A DNA stretch of 64,000 nt, taken from Coprinus comatus. Lineage: Eukaryota > Basidiomycota > Agaricomycetes > Agaricales > Agaricaceae. Position 1 is the stretch's first letter, and every line of letters starts with the position of its first letter. The translations under genes were made by a program, and so were the position numbers. The DNA lies in assembly GCA_034638255.1 (NCBI GenBank), contig JAWPGT010000011.1, positions 830,764 through 894,763 on the forward strand, written 5' to 3'. Below the pieces are notes generated by a model that saw only the letters and a list, made by a program, of their open reading frames with translations, did not search any database and was not told the origin of the DNA. Positions 8,005-26,464 of the stretch are shown here, piece by piece.

Positions 8005-9709
8005 ATGTGATAAAGCCTCAAGCTTTCATCTCTTCTGTTATATCCCTTATACATTTGTTTCCATACCCTTTGGTCACTAGAGAGAAAGGCCTTTGGATTG
8101 CAGTAAGTGTTTATTGAAGCATATGCCCAAACAACTCCACTCCAGTGTTTAAGTTCCAGGAGTGTTCAGCTTAATCGTCAGTAAAAAAGTGGTTTGAATA
8201 TATGTGCATATATGCTCTTACCTTGCTTACATTGTTTACATTGTTTACAATTATGGTAATGAGCATATTTGTGAATATTCCTGTTCAGGTTGCATATATA
8301 GACTACTAGAATTATATAGATTGTAGGAAATGTATTTGAATGTATTTGAATATATTCAAATAATAATTAGGTATATATAAAAGTAAAAAATGATAATCTA
8401 CTGTCCCCCGGTTACATTCTTTGACTTACCAACACAGGCATTACACAAGGATATATTTACAATGAGTATTTTTATTTATTTATTTATTTATTATACATAA
8501 TTATAATTACAGTTGAAATTTTGCAACGATCAGGAATTGAACTAAGTACCTATTGATCACTGAAATTAAAGCTAAGTAAAACGAACCACTAAACTATGGC
8601 TTCATTTATTGTCGTTGATCGCAGTACATCAGAACAGGACCACATTTTCCAGAGGGATTGCTCACTGTTCACTAACGTCTTGCTCATATCTTCACATATT
8701 CTTGCTCAATTGTTATGATGCTACCACTATTAAAAAGTGATTCTCTTTAGCTACATATTCTACTCATTTGTATAGCCATATTATAGCTAGACATATAGAA
8801 TAGAGTGTTCTCTATAGGGATACCATACTGCATATATGCAGCTACACTTTTTTTATACCACATATATGCTCATATATTCATAAATCCAGTATGCTATACA
8901 GCATATATTAATGCCACAACTTGAGTGTAAGACATGTATGCTATATACTAATGATGTATAGTTAATATATGTCAAAAAAATAAATGTCTATTCCCACATG
9001 ATGGTTTTTCTATAAACATGATTGTTGCTTTTCAGGTGTAGGGCATATAAGCGCAAACACATTCAATACCAGACATTTAAACACAATACATGTCGTTACC
9101 AGAATTGTATTCAAATACATAATATACATTTACATATATTAAATCAATATTTTTACTGACGATGGTTTGTGATCTTAACAAGAGTTACTTTAAATATCTA
9201 AGTATCATGAAGTGCACTAAGCTACTCAATTATACTAAGTACTGCTAAGCTTATCCAAGGACATACACAAAATCCTACTGTTGCATTGAATTATGACAGT
9301 AGTTTTATAAAATCTCATAAAATAAAATATTTTAATGAATTTATGGCAATTTATCTGCTAAATCATACCATGTAATAGCCTCAAGAGAGAACAAAGTGTA
9401 TCTTTAGTGCACATTCTCAAGTTTTACATTATAATAACTCATCAGGAAACCTTACAATATCTGGGCATGCAGGAGTCAAATAGTCTAAATTAAATTCGCA
9501 AGTTCCAGTAGCATAATAGTATTAATTCTCCAAGGGTGATTACAAAGGATATACGATGTTGTTGCTGATATTGTTAATGATGATGTGTGAAATATCGTAA
9601 GGTCATAAGGTCATGAAAGGTCATGATAAACAAAAACAAAAAAGGGAGGCAGCAGGATGGAATATGAGAATGTCGATCCACTAGGACAGGGGACGTGAGA
9701 AATCCTCTC
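8005..9709. other. AT-rich gene-free stretch
   Basis: About 1.7 kb with no convincing coding frame on either strand. It holds a TTTA/ATTT microsatellite (8470-8493), short direct repeats such as CATTGTTTA near 8230-8250 and GTATTTGAAT near 8330-8350, and the SINE-like unit described separately. Base composition is clearly more AT-rich than the neighbouring genes. It separates the retroelements from the gene-rich part. Confidence 0.7.
8468..8602 (-). repeat. tRNA-derived SINE-like unit with (AATA)n tail
   Basis: On the minus strand a head reads GCCATAGTTTAGTGGTTCG (8600 downward), with an A-box-like TAGTTTAGTGG. About 50 nt later comes the B-box-like GTTCAATTC (8542-8534). After a short body it ends in an (AATA)n run at 8493-8470. 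This order is that of a short tRNA-headed SINE. Acceptor and T stems do not pair well, so it is not a working tRNA. I could not find a clear target duplication. Confidence 0.45.
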
Positions 9710-10237
9710 CTAAGGAGACACAAATTCACCCGCATTAGCAAAGCGGTAACCTGTACTCTCACTTTGGCCTCGGGATCGACCTTGAATTGTAGTGGCACGT
9801 TTTGAAAGCAACGCAATATCATCATGCGTTTTGAGAAATTCATCCACTTCTCCTTCATATGGAGATGACGAAGAATTGATCTACGGAATCAATAGGAATC
9901 AAATTCGGCGGCTAATGGACAAAAAAAGGATCATACGTACCCATTGTCCTAATACATCACCAAGCCTTGCAGCCTCTTCAACGCTCATCTGACATTCAGT
10001 TCCCTTTTCGGCATGTAACTTTATGAGCTCGCTTAATGTCCTTTTCGGGGTTGAATGGCTGGTCTTCCCGGTTATCGGTTCAAAGGTAGTATCCTGCCCG
10101 GCAGGAAAGATGATGGAATTAGGAGGTGTTGTATGGTTCTGTGGTACTGTGGTATCGGGTTCCTCTTTATTTGATACAAAGGACCGGTCCCAATCGTCGA
10201 ATGAGGGGAAATTTGTTGAAGTAGAAGTGTCAGCCAT
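9710..10237 (-). CDS. Small protein of unknown function, two exons
   Basis: Exon 1 is 10237-9941, exon 2 is 9880-9710, with a 60 nt GTACGT...AG intron between; the spliced frame has 155 codons plus stop. The protein starts MADTSTSTNFPSFDDWD, has a polar N-terminal half, then a helical stretch (TLSELIKLHAEKGTE, VEEAARLGDVLGQW) and a hydrophilic end (EVDEFLKTHDDIALL...FANAGEFVSP). There is no signal peptide or membrane segment. I do not recognise the family. Start chosen at the ATG of MADTS; an in-frame ATG at 10291 would add 18 residues. Its upstream neighbour is the GPI-anchored protein gene on the same strand. Confidence 0.65.
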
Positions 10238-10606
10238 AGATAAGTATATAGAGCAAGGTGACCGAGCAAAGGGCTTGTTACGAGTGTCCAATGAAATCGT
10301 GAATAGTCGTGAGGCGCGTCAGCGCAAGGGTACAACGAGGGAATTGGGTGTGGTGGTGCGAGGTATTGAGTGTGTAAACAACGCGTTTACACAATCAACC
10401 AACTTATCTCATCACGTGCAGCTTTAATTATGAATCGGGAAAACGCAGTGAGACCACGCGAGCGGCTATATCAATCACAATTCACAAGATCAAGATTTGA
10501 TTCAAGTTGAAATCCATCAAGGATATAATATTGTTCGATATATATGATATTGTCCCCACGTATTGTCCGTAAATGTCTATCTATGAAATGGGAAAGAAAT
10601 ATTAGG

Positions 10607-12126
10607 TTAAAGGAGACTTGTACCTAGAGCCAAAGCAAGAGCACTCCACAACCAACCAACCATAAAGCTATCCTTCCTTGCACTATTGTTACTCGCATTC
10701 GAATTGCTGGAGTTCACTGGGGACCCTCTACTAGTACCTCCGTTGCTGGAGTTCACCGGGGACCCTCCACTAGTAGTTCCGTTGCTGGATGGAGACATTG
10801 CTGGAGTTATGTTAGCCAATTTATTGATTGCCACCCAGTCAGCCGCTGAATTTCGGGCGGCGTCTTCTTGATCATAGGACAAGTATGAAAGTGAGCCAGA
10901 AGAAGTTAACTGGACGAGGGCGGATGTTGATGCGAAATAACTCGCACGAGAATCCTGGGTTACAGGTCCTTTCAATGTTTCGGTGGTATTTGTCTGCCAA
11001 GAAATGTGAGAAAGAATTTATACGAGTACAAAATCGACGTACTGTCACGTCAATAACGTAGGTGGCGGAACCAGTATCCGGAATGAAGGCAAACTTTGTT
11101 TGCACCTACACATGCGTCAGTACTTGTTGTATAGGATCAAGGAGGTTTCATACGCCAGAATCTTTGAAGAATGAGCTAACTTGGCCGTGGGTATTTGGGA
11201 AGTCACCATAGGCCTGCGGCTCGGGCTGCATGTAAGAGACTGCACAGCTATTAGTTAAGTCGTGTGAAGAGACATTGATGTACCACTCACAGTGAATTAC
11301 AAAGATCTTTGCACTGCCATTTGGGACATCGGGTACACCCAAGAAATGAACGTGATTCTGGGCAAGAGCCATGGTTGGACGGTAGTTGCTGGTATCCCAT
11401 GACACCTCCTGAACTTCAATCCATTCCTTGGTTGTCGCATTGGCTGCTTTTAATAGTTCCATGTTAAGTGCGAAGATTTCTCCCTTGGAATACGCATCTG
11501 AACAGGAGCACATCAATGAGAGACGCTCAACTGGAGCGAGCATCACAACGTACAGAAAATGTTGGTATCATGGTCGAGAATTGCAGAATAGTCGGACGGA
11601 TCAAATTTTCCAGCATTAACGGCTTGCGTTGACCACGAGTGAGCGTCGACGTCGTATAAATACACCGCGGCAGGGTTGGACGAGTCTGCGCCAAGGACAT
11701 ATATGGCATTCGTGAACTGTCAAAACCAAAAATATCAACTACGTATTCGCAAATCTGGGGAGGCTGAGGGTAACTGGCTGACCTGAGAAAGGTAGCAGGA
11801 GACGCTGGAACCGTCGAAGGGTCTATAGCAAATGTATTGAGCATTGCGCAGCAAAAGTGGAGCTAGTCAATACTAACGGTCGGCCCTGTGTCGTTATGTC
11901 CGCTGGATCTCCTATTAAGAGTGAGGACTAGAGCCCTGGCAGTGAAGGGGTGATGATACTGACCTTGAGTCCAAGTGCTTTGAAGACCGGCATTGAAATC
12001 CTTGCCACCAAAGTTGAAAGCCAGGAGGTTCCAGTGAATATCAAAAGCAATGCAGGAGGTAGCGGCAGACACAGCAGACGAGAGAGAGAGCAAGAAGAGC
12101 GAGGCGAGAGCAAGAGCGCGAGTCAT
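10607..12126 (-). CDS. Secreted GPI-anchored protein of a basidiomycete family, function unknown
   Basis: A signal peptide (MTRALALASLFLLSLSSAVSA) opens exon 1 (12126-11964). Spliced exons read TSCIAFDIHWNLLAFNFGGKDF, then TTQGRPPFDGSSVSCYLSQ, FTNAIYVLGADSSNPAAVYLYD, FDPSDYSAILDHDTNIFYAYSKGEI, PTMALAQNHVHFLGVPD and FAFIPDTGSATYVIDV. The recurring YVLGAD/YLYD/ALDMG-like strands suggest a propeller-like fold, which is inference. The C-terminus has a Ser/Asn/Gly linker with two 13-residue repeats, then a hydrophobic tail (MVGWLWSALALALGTSLL) of the GPI-attachment kind. The protein should sit at the cell surface or wall. Six or more short introns are needed. Its start is 332 bp from the divergent desaturase gene. 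Confidence 0.8.
10704..10788 (-). repeat. 39 bp tandem repeat inside the GPI-protein gene
   Basis: The unit beginning TTGCTGGAGTTCAC recurs every 39 bp at 10704, 10743 and, partly, 10782. It encodes the 13-residue unit SSNG(G/T)TS(R/G)GSPVN, so copy-number change keeps the reading frame. It lies in the linker before the GPI signal. Confidence 0.85.
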
Positions 12127-12458
12127 TGTAGAAAAAGAGAGATAATGAGTAGTAAAGACTGTCAGTAAGTTAGAGTGTTATGACAACGGGAGTGGGTAAT
12201 GCGAAGCTGAACGTGAGATGAGTTAAGCGCCAGCTGGACACCGGGGCTATTCTTATTCTTCTTCATTTCCTGTCACGTCACGGTATGTAACATCCCCCCG
12301 CTTTGTTCTATTTATATCCAAATGCCAAGTCCCCGATCAATACTCCTTCCGCAAATGGTTGTTAATGACCAGAAAGCTCTTCGGCCTTGGGTCCATAAAA
12401 ATCCATGGGGAGGAAACCTTACACAGCAGTACCTCCTTCCAGCTGCTCTAATTTCTAA
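12127..12458. promoter_or_regulatory. Shared intergenic region, GPI protein (-) and desaturase (+)
   Basis: 332 bp between two divergent starts. A TATTTATA lies near 12308, about 150 bp before the desaturase ATG. CT-rich stretches near 12250-12270 are typical of fungal promoters. No other element is recognised. Confidence 0.4.
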
Positions 12459-14470
12459 ATGTGCGTTACAGACAGCCTTCAGTACAAATCTAGGTAGTAT
12501 CAACCTCCACCACACAAATCATCATATTTACTATCCTAATAGGTTGCAAAGGCCTTTCCAGCCTTCAAAAATAACCCTGAGAGACATACATAATGCGGTT
12601 CCTAAGCATCTATTGCAGCGTATGCTATATCTAAATTGGGTGTAAAAAAGACTGACAACATCGACAGCGAATTCCATGAGAGCGACGCTCTTCGTTTTGC
12701 GAGATATATTCCTTGTATCTTTTCTTTATATATCTGTCTCCTTTTTACTCCACTTGACTGCTTATCGGAGCATGTGCCCTTCCGACGATGATTTCCTAAG
12801 ACTCGTTCTGAAATCCAGTCTTTGGCTTGGATATTGGTTTCTACAAAGTCTAGTCTTTGCAGGAATATTTTGTCTCGGTGAGCCGATATATATCCCCACA
12901 TATGTACCTGCAGACTTACAGGGTAAAGGACATGATGCTGGCCACGGCTCATTATACAAACGGAAGATATTGAATAACATTGTCGGTTTCGCATTACACT
13001 CGGTACTAAACTCATCTCGCTTTATACAATCTTGTACTCACCTGCATTCGCATAGTTCCTCCTGATACCCTACTTCTCTTGGAGAACCACTCACCACGCA
13101 CATCATGTAATTTCCTCCATATTCACATAATATAGCGAATTAATACCCGCCTTTTCAGAAAGCGACAGGCTCTATGGAAAGAGATGAAAACTATGTCCCA
13201 TACACTCGGAGCTCTTACCGACTACCTAATAAATCAAGCGCATCTACGATGGATTACAAGGAAATCTTCGAGGAAACACCTCTCATGACACTGTCTCGTC
13301 TGTTGATCCAGCAATTTTTGTAAGCGATATGATTATGATAATGCTCTTTCCTACCAATGCTGAAATCATTCAACCCAGTGGTTGGTGGATTTATCTCAGG
13401 TTCGTTGTAATCTGTATCCGTCCCATTTCCTTTGCTTACCATTCGTCAGTACTAACCTAATGGGTGGTACATCTCATCCTCCTGGGACTAATCATTTCAA
13501 TCCAAATGCGACTCTGTTCAAAGCCCGCCACAGTAAGGATCCTCCTTCTACCATATTGAAGAGAAGAACATACACTGAATGTATCTGTATCTCAGGAGTT
13601 TATGTGCTTGTCTCGGACTTTGCCCTTATAATAATGCTGTACGCGTTTTACAAAATCGGCTGGGATGATTTTTGGAAATATTACCTGATTCCTTACTTCG
13701 TAAGCTGTTTTACCGACATGTCACAATATCTTCGAGGATTCTAAAGGATCCTGAAACTAGCTTCTAAATCATTGGTAAGCACTACAAAAAACCTTCCCCA
13801 TAAATCTGCTTATTCTCCTATCCATTCTTAGGATTGGTCAGTTCATACATTCAATCAAATACCAATAACGCTTGAAACTCATCCCATGTCCAGTCATGTT
13901 CACATTCCTACATCATTCCGATCCTACAATTCCACATTACAGAAAAGAAGCTTGGACGTTCCTTCGAGGAGCATTAGCCACTGTAGACCGACCACTTCTT
14001 GGCTGGGCAGGTCGTTTCTTCTTTCATAATATCAGTCATGATCATGTGGCTCATCGTAAGTATCCTTGATTTCGGTTTGTCCGGGATTACCTTCATCTTA
14101 ACAAACTCATCCAGACCTCTTCCTATCTGCGCCATTCTGTAAGTTAACTTACCTGTTCTTTGACTTTGCATTGACCTTTCACCCCTTGAACTTAATTGAC
14201 AAGTCAACGGTCCTCGGATAACGGAAGCTATCAAACCCATACTAGGAGAAGATTACAACTACGATCCAACAGTGAGTAAACAAAAACCGAGCCTTTTCTC
14301 TTTCCTACGGCTCTTGTACTAACAATAGTAACCAGCCTTCGTTCTACGCATTATGGCGTTCCTTCACAAAGTGTATATTCGTTGAGGATGAGGGGACCAT
14401 CCTCTTTTATAAAGATCGGGATGGTAATGCAGCACGTCAACTTGCTCCAAACTCCCAAGTGGTACAGTAG
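12459..14470 (+). CDS. FAD2: Delta-12 fatty acid (oleate) desaturase
   Basis: Membrane enzyme that converts oleate to linoleate in the ER. By-eye exons: 12459-12493, 12543-12619, 12668-12877, 12929-13002, 13056-13106, 13159-13319, 13379-13399, 13450-13699, 13761-13774, 13832-13836, 13894-14055, 14115-14138, 14204-14271, 14336-14470. They sum to 1287 nt in one frame, 428 residues, the usual size. The three histidine boxes are present: GHDAGHG, HHAHH and HVAHH. The N-terminal PFQPSKITLRDIHNAVPKHLL and the HWIVMFTFLHHSDPTIPHYR region are family hallmarks. Start chosen at MCVTDSLQYK because it splices in frame and gives a standard N-terminus. Exon 10 is only 5 nt. The 63 nt at 13533-13595 could be a further 3n intron. 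Confidence 0.9.
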
Positions 14471-14668
14471 ATACTAGTCAGTGAACGTGTATGATTTTTG
14501 AGGCGCGATAGCCTGACATTTGGTAATAAATAATGAGAGTGAAAAGCATATATGTGCTATGGCGAAACCAAACGAAATAGTTCGACAAGTCCAGAGAAGC
14601 AAGATATGAAATCAAACAACCAGAAACCAAAACGAAGGAAAAGAAACAGCGGTAACGACATACATCGC

Positions 14669-17522
14669 CTACGCAGGTGGCGGTGAACGAGGAGACGTAG
14701 CAACTCTACCTCCAAACCTAGTAGAAAACCTACGGCTACCCCTGTTCGTATTTTGTAACGCCGCGAAAATCGACTTTCTCCTATCCACATTCATCGGACT
14801 AGCAGCAACTTCATAACCATCTTCACCTTCCATAACAATTTTCATAGTCTTCGGATCTATCCTGAATCGTTTATTGCGTAGGATATCATCAATCTCCTGA
14901 GCACGTTGCCTTCCAGCAAGTAATTCTCCCATTCCAGTTTGAGCACCAAATGAAACTGCAGATGCTATAGTACCGGGTTCATGTTGTAATCGAAGCTGAC
15001 GACGTTCGTGACGGTGAACAAGTTGAATGATTGTTCCGGATAAGGAAAGAAGAAGCATAGATGCGGCAAGTAGATGTACCGCGATGCCACTAAAAATAAT
15101 GCATAAGATGATGCTCGAATCAAAGTGGGAATGGAAGATAGGCAATTACCTTAGCCAAACCCGTTTCCTAAAAGTCCGTACTTCGACAGACATTGCATCC
15201 TCGTTTGGCAAGAAGTACACCGTACTTGCTACAGAACTTAAATAGCTTCTCTGCAATGGGTGTCATCAGTAACTTCTTCGGGAGAACTCATATCCAAAGA
15301 GAAAAGTAGAAAATGGCTCACATAGACTCTAGTTGCGAGGTTGACAAATCTATCCGCATCAAAGCTACCAATGAGTCCCTCTGGACTTTGAACAGCAGCT
15401 TGATAAACAGCAGCCGGGAGTTGGATTTGAAGTGCATCATTGCGACGTAATACAAATGTGCTTGGATCTGTTAAATTAAATCTGATACCGTTGTATGCCC
15501 GTCCATTAAGGGGAGGTCCTGTTAACCCTGCTGAGAGGGAGGAGAAATTTGATGACGTCGAAAATGGTTGCAACTCCCTCACGTTAGTAAGGTTCCTTGT
15601 TATGATATCAACGGTTACTGCCACATCCCAAAGTTCAATTCTAGGCCAACATATAGCCGCTGATGCCCGGGCAGGAGTAGTGCTATAACTATGGGAGCCG
15701 GGAAAGAAAACATGAACTTCTTCGGAACCCACTGTAATTATACTAAAAATACTCACGTAAAGAACCAGAAGACAACGGGGCTGAACTGAGGTGGCGTTTC
15801 AGGATCACACGTCGCTATGTTGCTTCCTGGAGGAACAAAGTGAATTCAGATTGTCTATCAAAAAAACAAAATTGTTTCCTACCGAATAGATTTGTAGTGT
15901 TCTGGTCAACTGCCCATGAGAGGGAGCACCCGTTTAGGGTGACAGAGTTATTCCAGCCAGTCGGAACTTGCGCCATGTTGACCTGTTACAAGTTGTTAAT
16001 GTTATTTCTCTGGTTCACTCGTTTGTACTTACAGAAACGGGTTGACAGCCTGTTTCAGTCTTCACCGCTGTCGTATTCGTAATCACTGAACCGTTGGTGG
16101 CAACCCAAGTCGGCATCTGCAATGTGTACTGTGGGCAACCATAATCATGTCTGAGCCGGAGTACGGTCGTACCTGGATCGGAGCAATTGTGTAACCTTCA
16201 CGAATAAATGGAGGATCTCCAAGGTTATATAGAATGGATGCTCCCGCATAACCTGAAGCTGTTAAGAATGCTATAACAATATTAGCTAGCAGACCTCAGA
16301 TGCAGACATTACTTTTACTCACAAGTCAAATCTTCGAATTGGATATTCTGGTTGAGTCCTAAAGCAGCCAAGTTGTTCACAGTAACCCCTGCAATGTAAA
16401 GTATGAATAAGGATGCCATGGTCAACTTAGGTTTTCTTCCCACCTGGTTCTGCGAACCACGTATCCCTCACTTCGAGAATGGCAGAAGCAAGAGGTTGGA
16501 ACGCAAGAGAAAGCAAAACCATCAATGATGCCAAGGTAACAAGATAATGTTTGTTTGCAGCTGCCCGTGTCCACACGTAGAAATTGCTACAGAAATGTCA
16601 GAGGTGAAGGGAGCATGTGTAACCGACACCCACTTGTATCGAGTGTAATCAAGGAGCAGACTTCGATGTGGTGGAGAATCGCCATGGACAAGATCGACAT
16701 ATGGCTACCGGAAAATGAGATACTGGAGGAAACTGAATTGACGATGCCAACGCACCTGCATCTTCTTTATTTCAATATCAGTCCACGCCCACATTGCTAC
16801 GATCTATGGCATGTTCAGCATCCGTAGGAAGAAAAATAGAGTTGGATTTACAATGGCAGCAACCGCTACAGGTGGCAACGTCTGGTTATAATTCGATATT
16901 TAGTAGGGGAATTTCTGTCTGTAACAGTTGACTCACGTATACATAATGTAGGACATTCTCTGTGTTGATGACCCTATCACTTGATGGCCAACCTACGAAA
17001 GAATAAGAACGGGTAGTATGGGGAAAAGAGTAAGACACAATTACCGAGATTTCGTTTACTGTAGTGAAGGGCAATTTCCAACCCAATGGCGCCTAACAGC
17101 AAGATAACGACCAGCGGTACCCAGAACCATGTTCGAAGCGGAAGAGGAAGCCATTTTGGATTGTTTATTCCTCCGTCTGCATCAGCCTCTTGGGTTTTGT
17201 CTATGAAGCGATGATGAATTGATCAAAAGGTGGTAGATTCAATGTTTGGCGTACCATTGTAAGTATCAACAACATTATCTTTTCTGTATGAGGCGAATTG
17301 CACATGTCCTGGTTCATTCTCGAGTAGTCTCTGCGAAGGAGTTCCGGGTGGCGTAGCGTCCAATCTTTCTCCAGAATGACCTTGGGTGTCCTACGCACTC
17401 GATTAGCTCAGGACAAGAAGATCGTATTCAACATATTTTACCTGCAAAAACAAGGGTATTGGTGTGGACGATGCATTTCCCGTCAAAGGAGCCGGATTCC
17501 CTTCCTGCGGAGATACGGTCAT
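14669..17522 (-). CDS. Large integral membrane protein, DUF3433-like
   Basis: The chosen start (17522, MTVSPQEGNPAPLTGNASST) leads into a cytosolic tail with TPPGTPSQRLLENE. The first membrane segment is in PLPLRTWFWVPLVVILLLGAIG, followed by LHYSKRN and, after an intron, WPSSDRVINTENVLHYVYTLPPV. Later exons give the second segment and LVTLASLMVLLSLAFQPLAS, a long extracellular part (YAGASILYNLGDPPFI, VNMAQVPTGWNNSVTLNGCS, WPRIELWDVAVTVD), then a further segment near 15145-15040 (LAASMLLLSLSGTIIQLV). The C-terminal tail is basic (DPKTMKIVMEGEDGYEV). This layout matches the fungal DUF3433 family, whose role is unknown. Numerous short introns; exact boundaries in the middle are uncertain. Confidence 0.65.
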
Positions 17523-17827
17523 GAGATTCTTTACCACTTTGTGGAGGATGGATGATGTAGTTTGAAGAACGCGATTCCTGTCAGCGCACACCGTTAACCC
17601 CAAAACGTAATTCGCATATGTACACGCTGTGAATATGATGTATCACATCTTGATGTATGATGGACAGCTTGATCATCAAATGGGGCTTAGCAATGCGCAG
17701 CATTAAAAATAACCCTTGAGCATTCTGACCTTGTTCTAAAACAGCCAAGTAGCTTCCAATAACCACCGGAGTCACAGGACATATCATTTAGTGAATATGT
17801 AGTGTAGAACAATGAACATATTGTGCG
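17523..17827. other. Intergenic, GNAT gene end to DUF3433-like gene start
   Basis: 305 bp. An open frame on the minus strand here (17787-17581) shows no family signal and may be leader or an alternative 5' exon of the membrane-protein gene. Nothing else is seen. Confidence 0.3.
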
Positions 17828-18910
17828 TTATAAGGCATCATGATCAATAGTCATAATGTGCCAATTTGAAGAGCCAATAAAATGGCTTAGAGAAAGTCGA
17901 GCACGTTCAACAAAACCTAGACGTTGATAGATTTCAACCTTGCATCATTTTCTTTCAGTAAAACGACTGGAGAACAAGACAAGAAGGACATACATCGACA
18001 TCTGTTGTCGTCTCCACGAGCAACGGTGTCTTTGACTTGTCCGCCTATTGTTTATGAGAACGAACAAGGAATAACGAGAAAAGGTTGAAAGTACCTCAGT
18101 TATAATTGTATTCACCAAAGCTTTGGCATAACCTTTTCGTTGATGTTCTGGAGCCACGCCTAGCAGGAATAAATGCCAGGCTCCCAGTCCATATCCTGGG
18201 CCCAAAGTAGAATCGGCAAGGTTGCCGATTGTTGGGATGAACTAGAAGATGATTATGAAGAGTGAGGCTTTGATGGATTTTGAACTCGCGCTCTTTGAGT
18301 GTGATGTGCTTGCCTCGCTGGGTTAGCCAGATTCCACTGCGTACCAGGCCAGAGCCTGGGAATTGATGGCAGCACTATCCTGATTTGATCATCTCATACT
18401 TACGTAGTCTTGCCACCATTTCTGTGTATCCTCACTCAACAATGAGAAGAAGGTATTCCAGCCCTGACTTCGTTGTTCCTCCCTGATATGCAGATAATTG
18501 GGAAATGAAAGGAACATCAATTAAACACATACGTTGAATTAAGCTCCTGGCCAGGACCAAACCATATGGCAGCGGCGACGATATCTTCGACTCGGGATCC
18601 CACTGAAACGACGTCGATATATCCCCCGATTGCGGCAGCTCTTACCCCAGCTCCGAGCTGAAGAGGATTTAACGACAGGTTTCCTCCAGTAAGTACCGCA
18701 CTGAAGGGATCACCTGGTTTGAAGTTGCTGTTCTAGTATTCTATCGGATACATAGTCAACTAAGACATACCTTCAAATGCTGCGATCAATATATGGACAA
18801 TTCTGTTTATCTGTTCCTCTGCAAGGAGTAAAGATTATATATTAAAGTTTTGTTGGGAATTTCAGCATACCGGAGGGACTTTCAAGTCTGTCTATAGTGG
18901 GTGAAGCCAT
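17828..18910 (-). CDS. GNAT-family N-acetyltransferase
   Basis: The start at 18910 reads MASPTIDRLESPS, with exons giving EEQINRIVHILIAAFEGDPFSAVLTGG, then AAIGGYIDVVSVGSRVEDIVAAAIWFGPGQEL. Motif A of the fold is clear: LFLLGVAPEHQRKGYAKALV, with QRKGYA as the acetyl-CoA pyrophosphate loop. The C-terminal YQRLGFVERARLSL matches motif B (Y-x-x-x-GF). It ends SSNWHIMTIDHDAL. The substrate cannot be told; fungal proteins of this kind are soluble and often act on small amines. It is divergent to MSH2, with 194 bp between the two starts. Confidence 0.8.
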
Positions 18911-19104
18911 CGTAGCTACAGAAAACCCAACATCTGATTAATTATTGATTAGTAGGATCGTCTAATGGGATAATCTGAAAAGGGAAGAATTACACCGTGC
19001 GTGACTCGTTCACACATGATGTGACACAAGCCCGCGTTGTCACTCAATCTACATATACGCCAAGCACTTGAACGGTTGGAGTTGTGGACATTCACCTACC
19101 TGAG

Positions 19105-23192
<4,088 letters not shown>

Positions 23193-23299
23193 ATTCACAC
23201 CTATTTCCGTTTTACATTTCATCCACTGCTGTTTCCTGTTGCTGTATTACATGCTTTGCTTTTTATAATGATATTACAACCCAGATATAGAATCACTCT

Positions 23300-26389
<3,090 letters not shown>

Positions 26390-26464
26390 TTCGATCGGTT
26401 CGAGCAAGGAAAAGAAATCAGCAATCAATGTAATATTCACATCAGTGGCTGTGCTACTGCCTAT

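Noticed and set aside
12459..14470. Desaturase as a pseudogene because of many stops in the raw frame
   Set aside because: All stops lie in introns; 14 exons splice to 1287 nt with all three His boxes.
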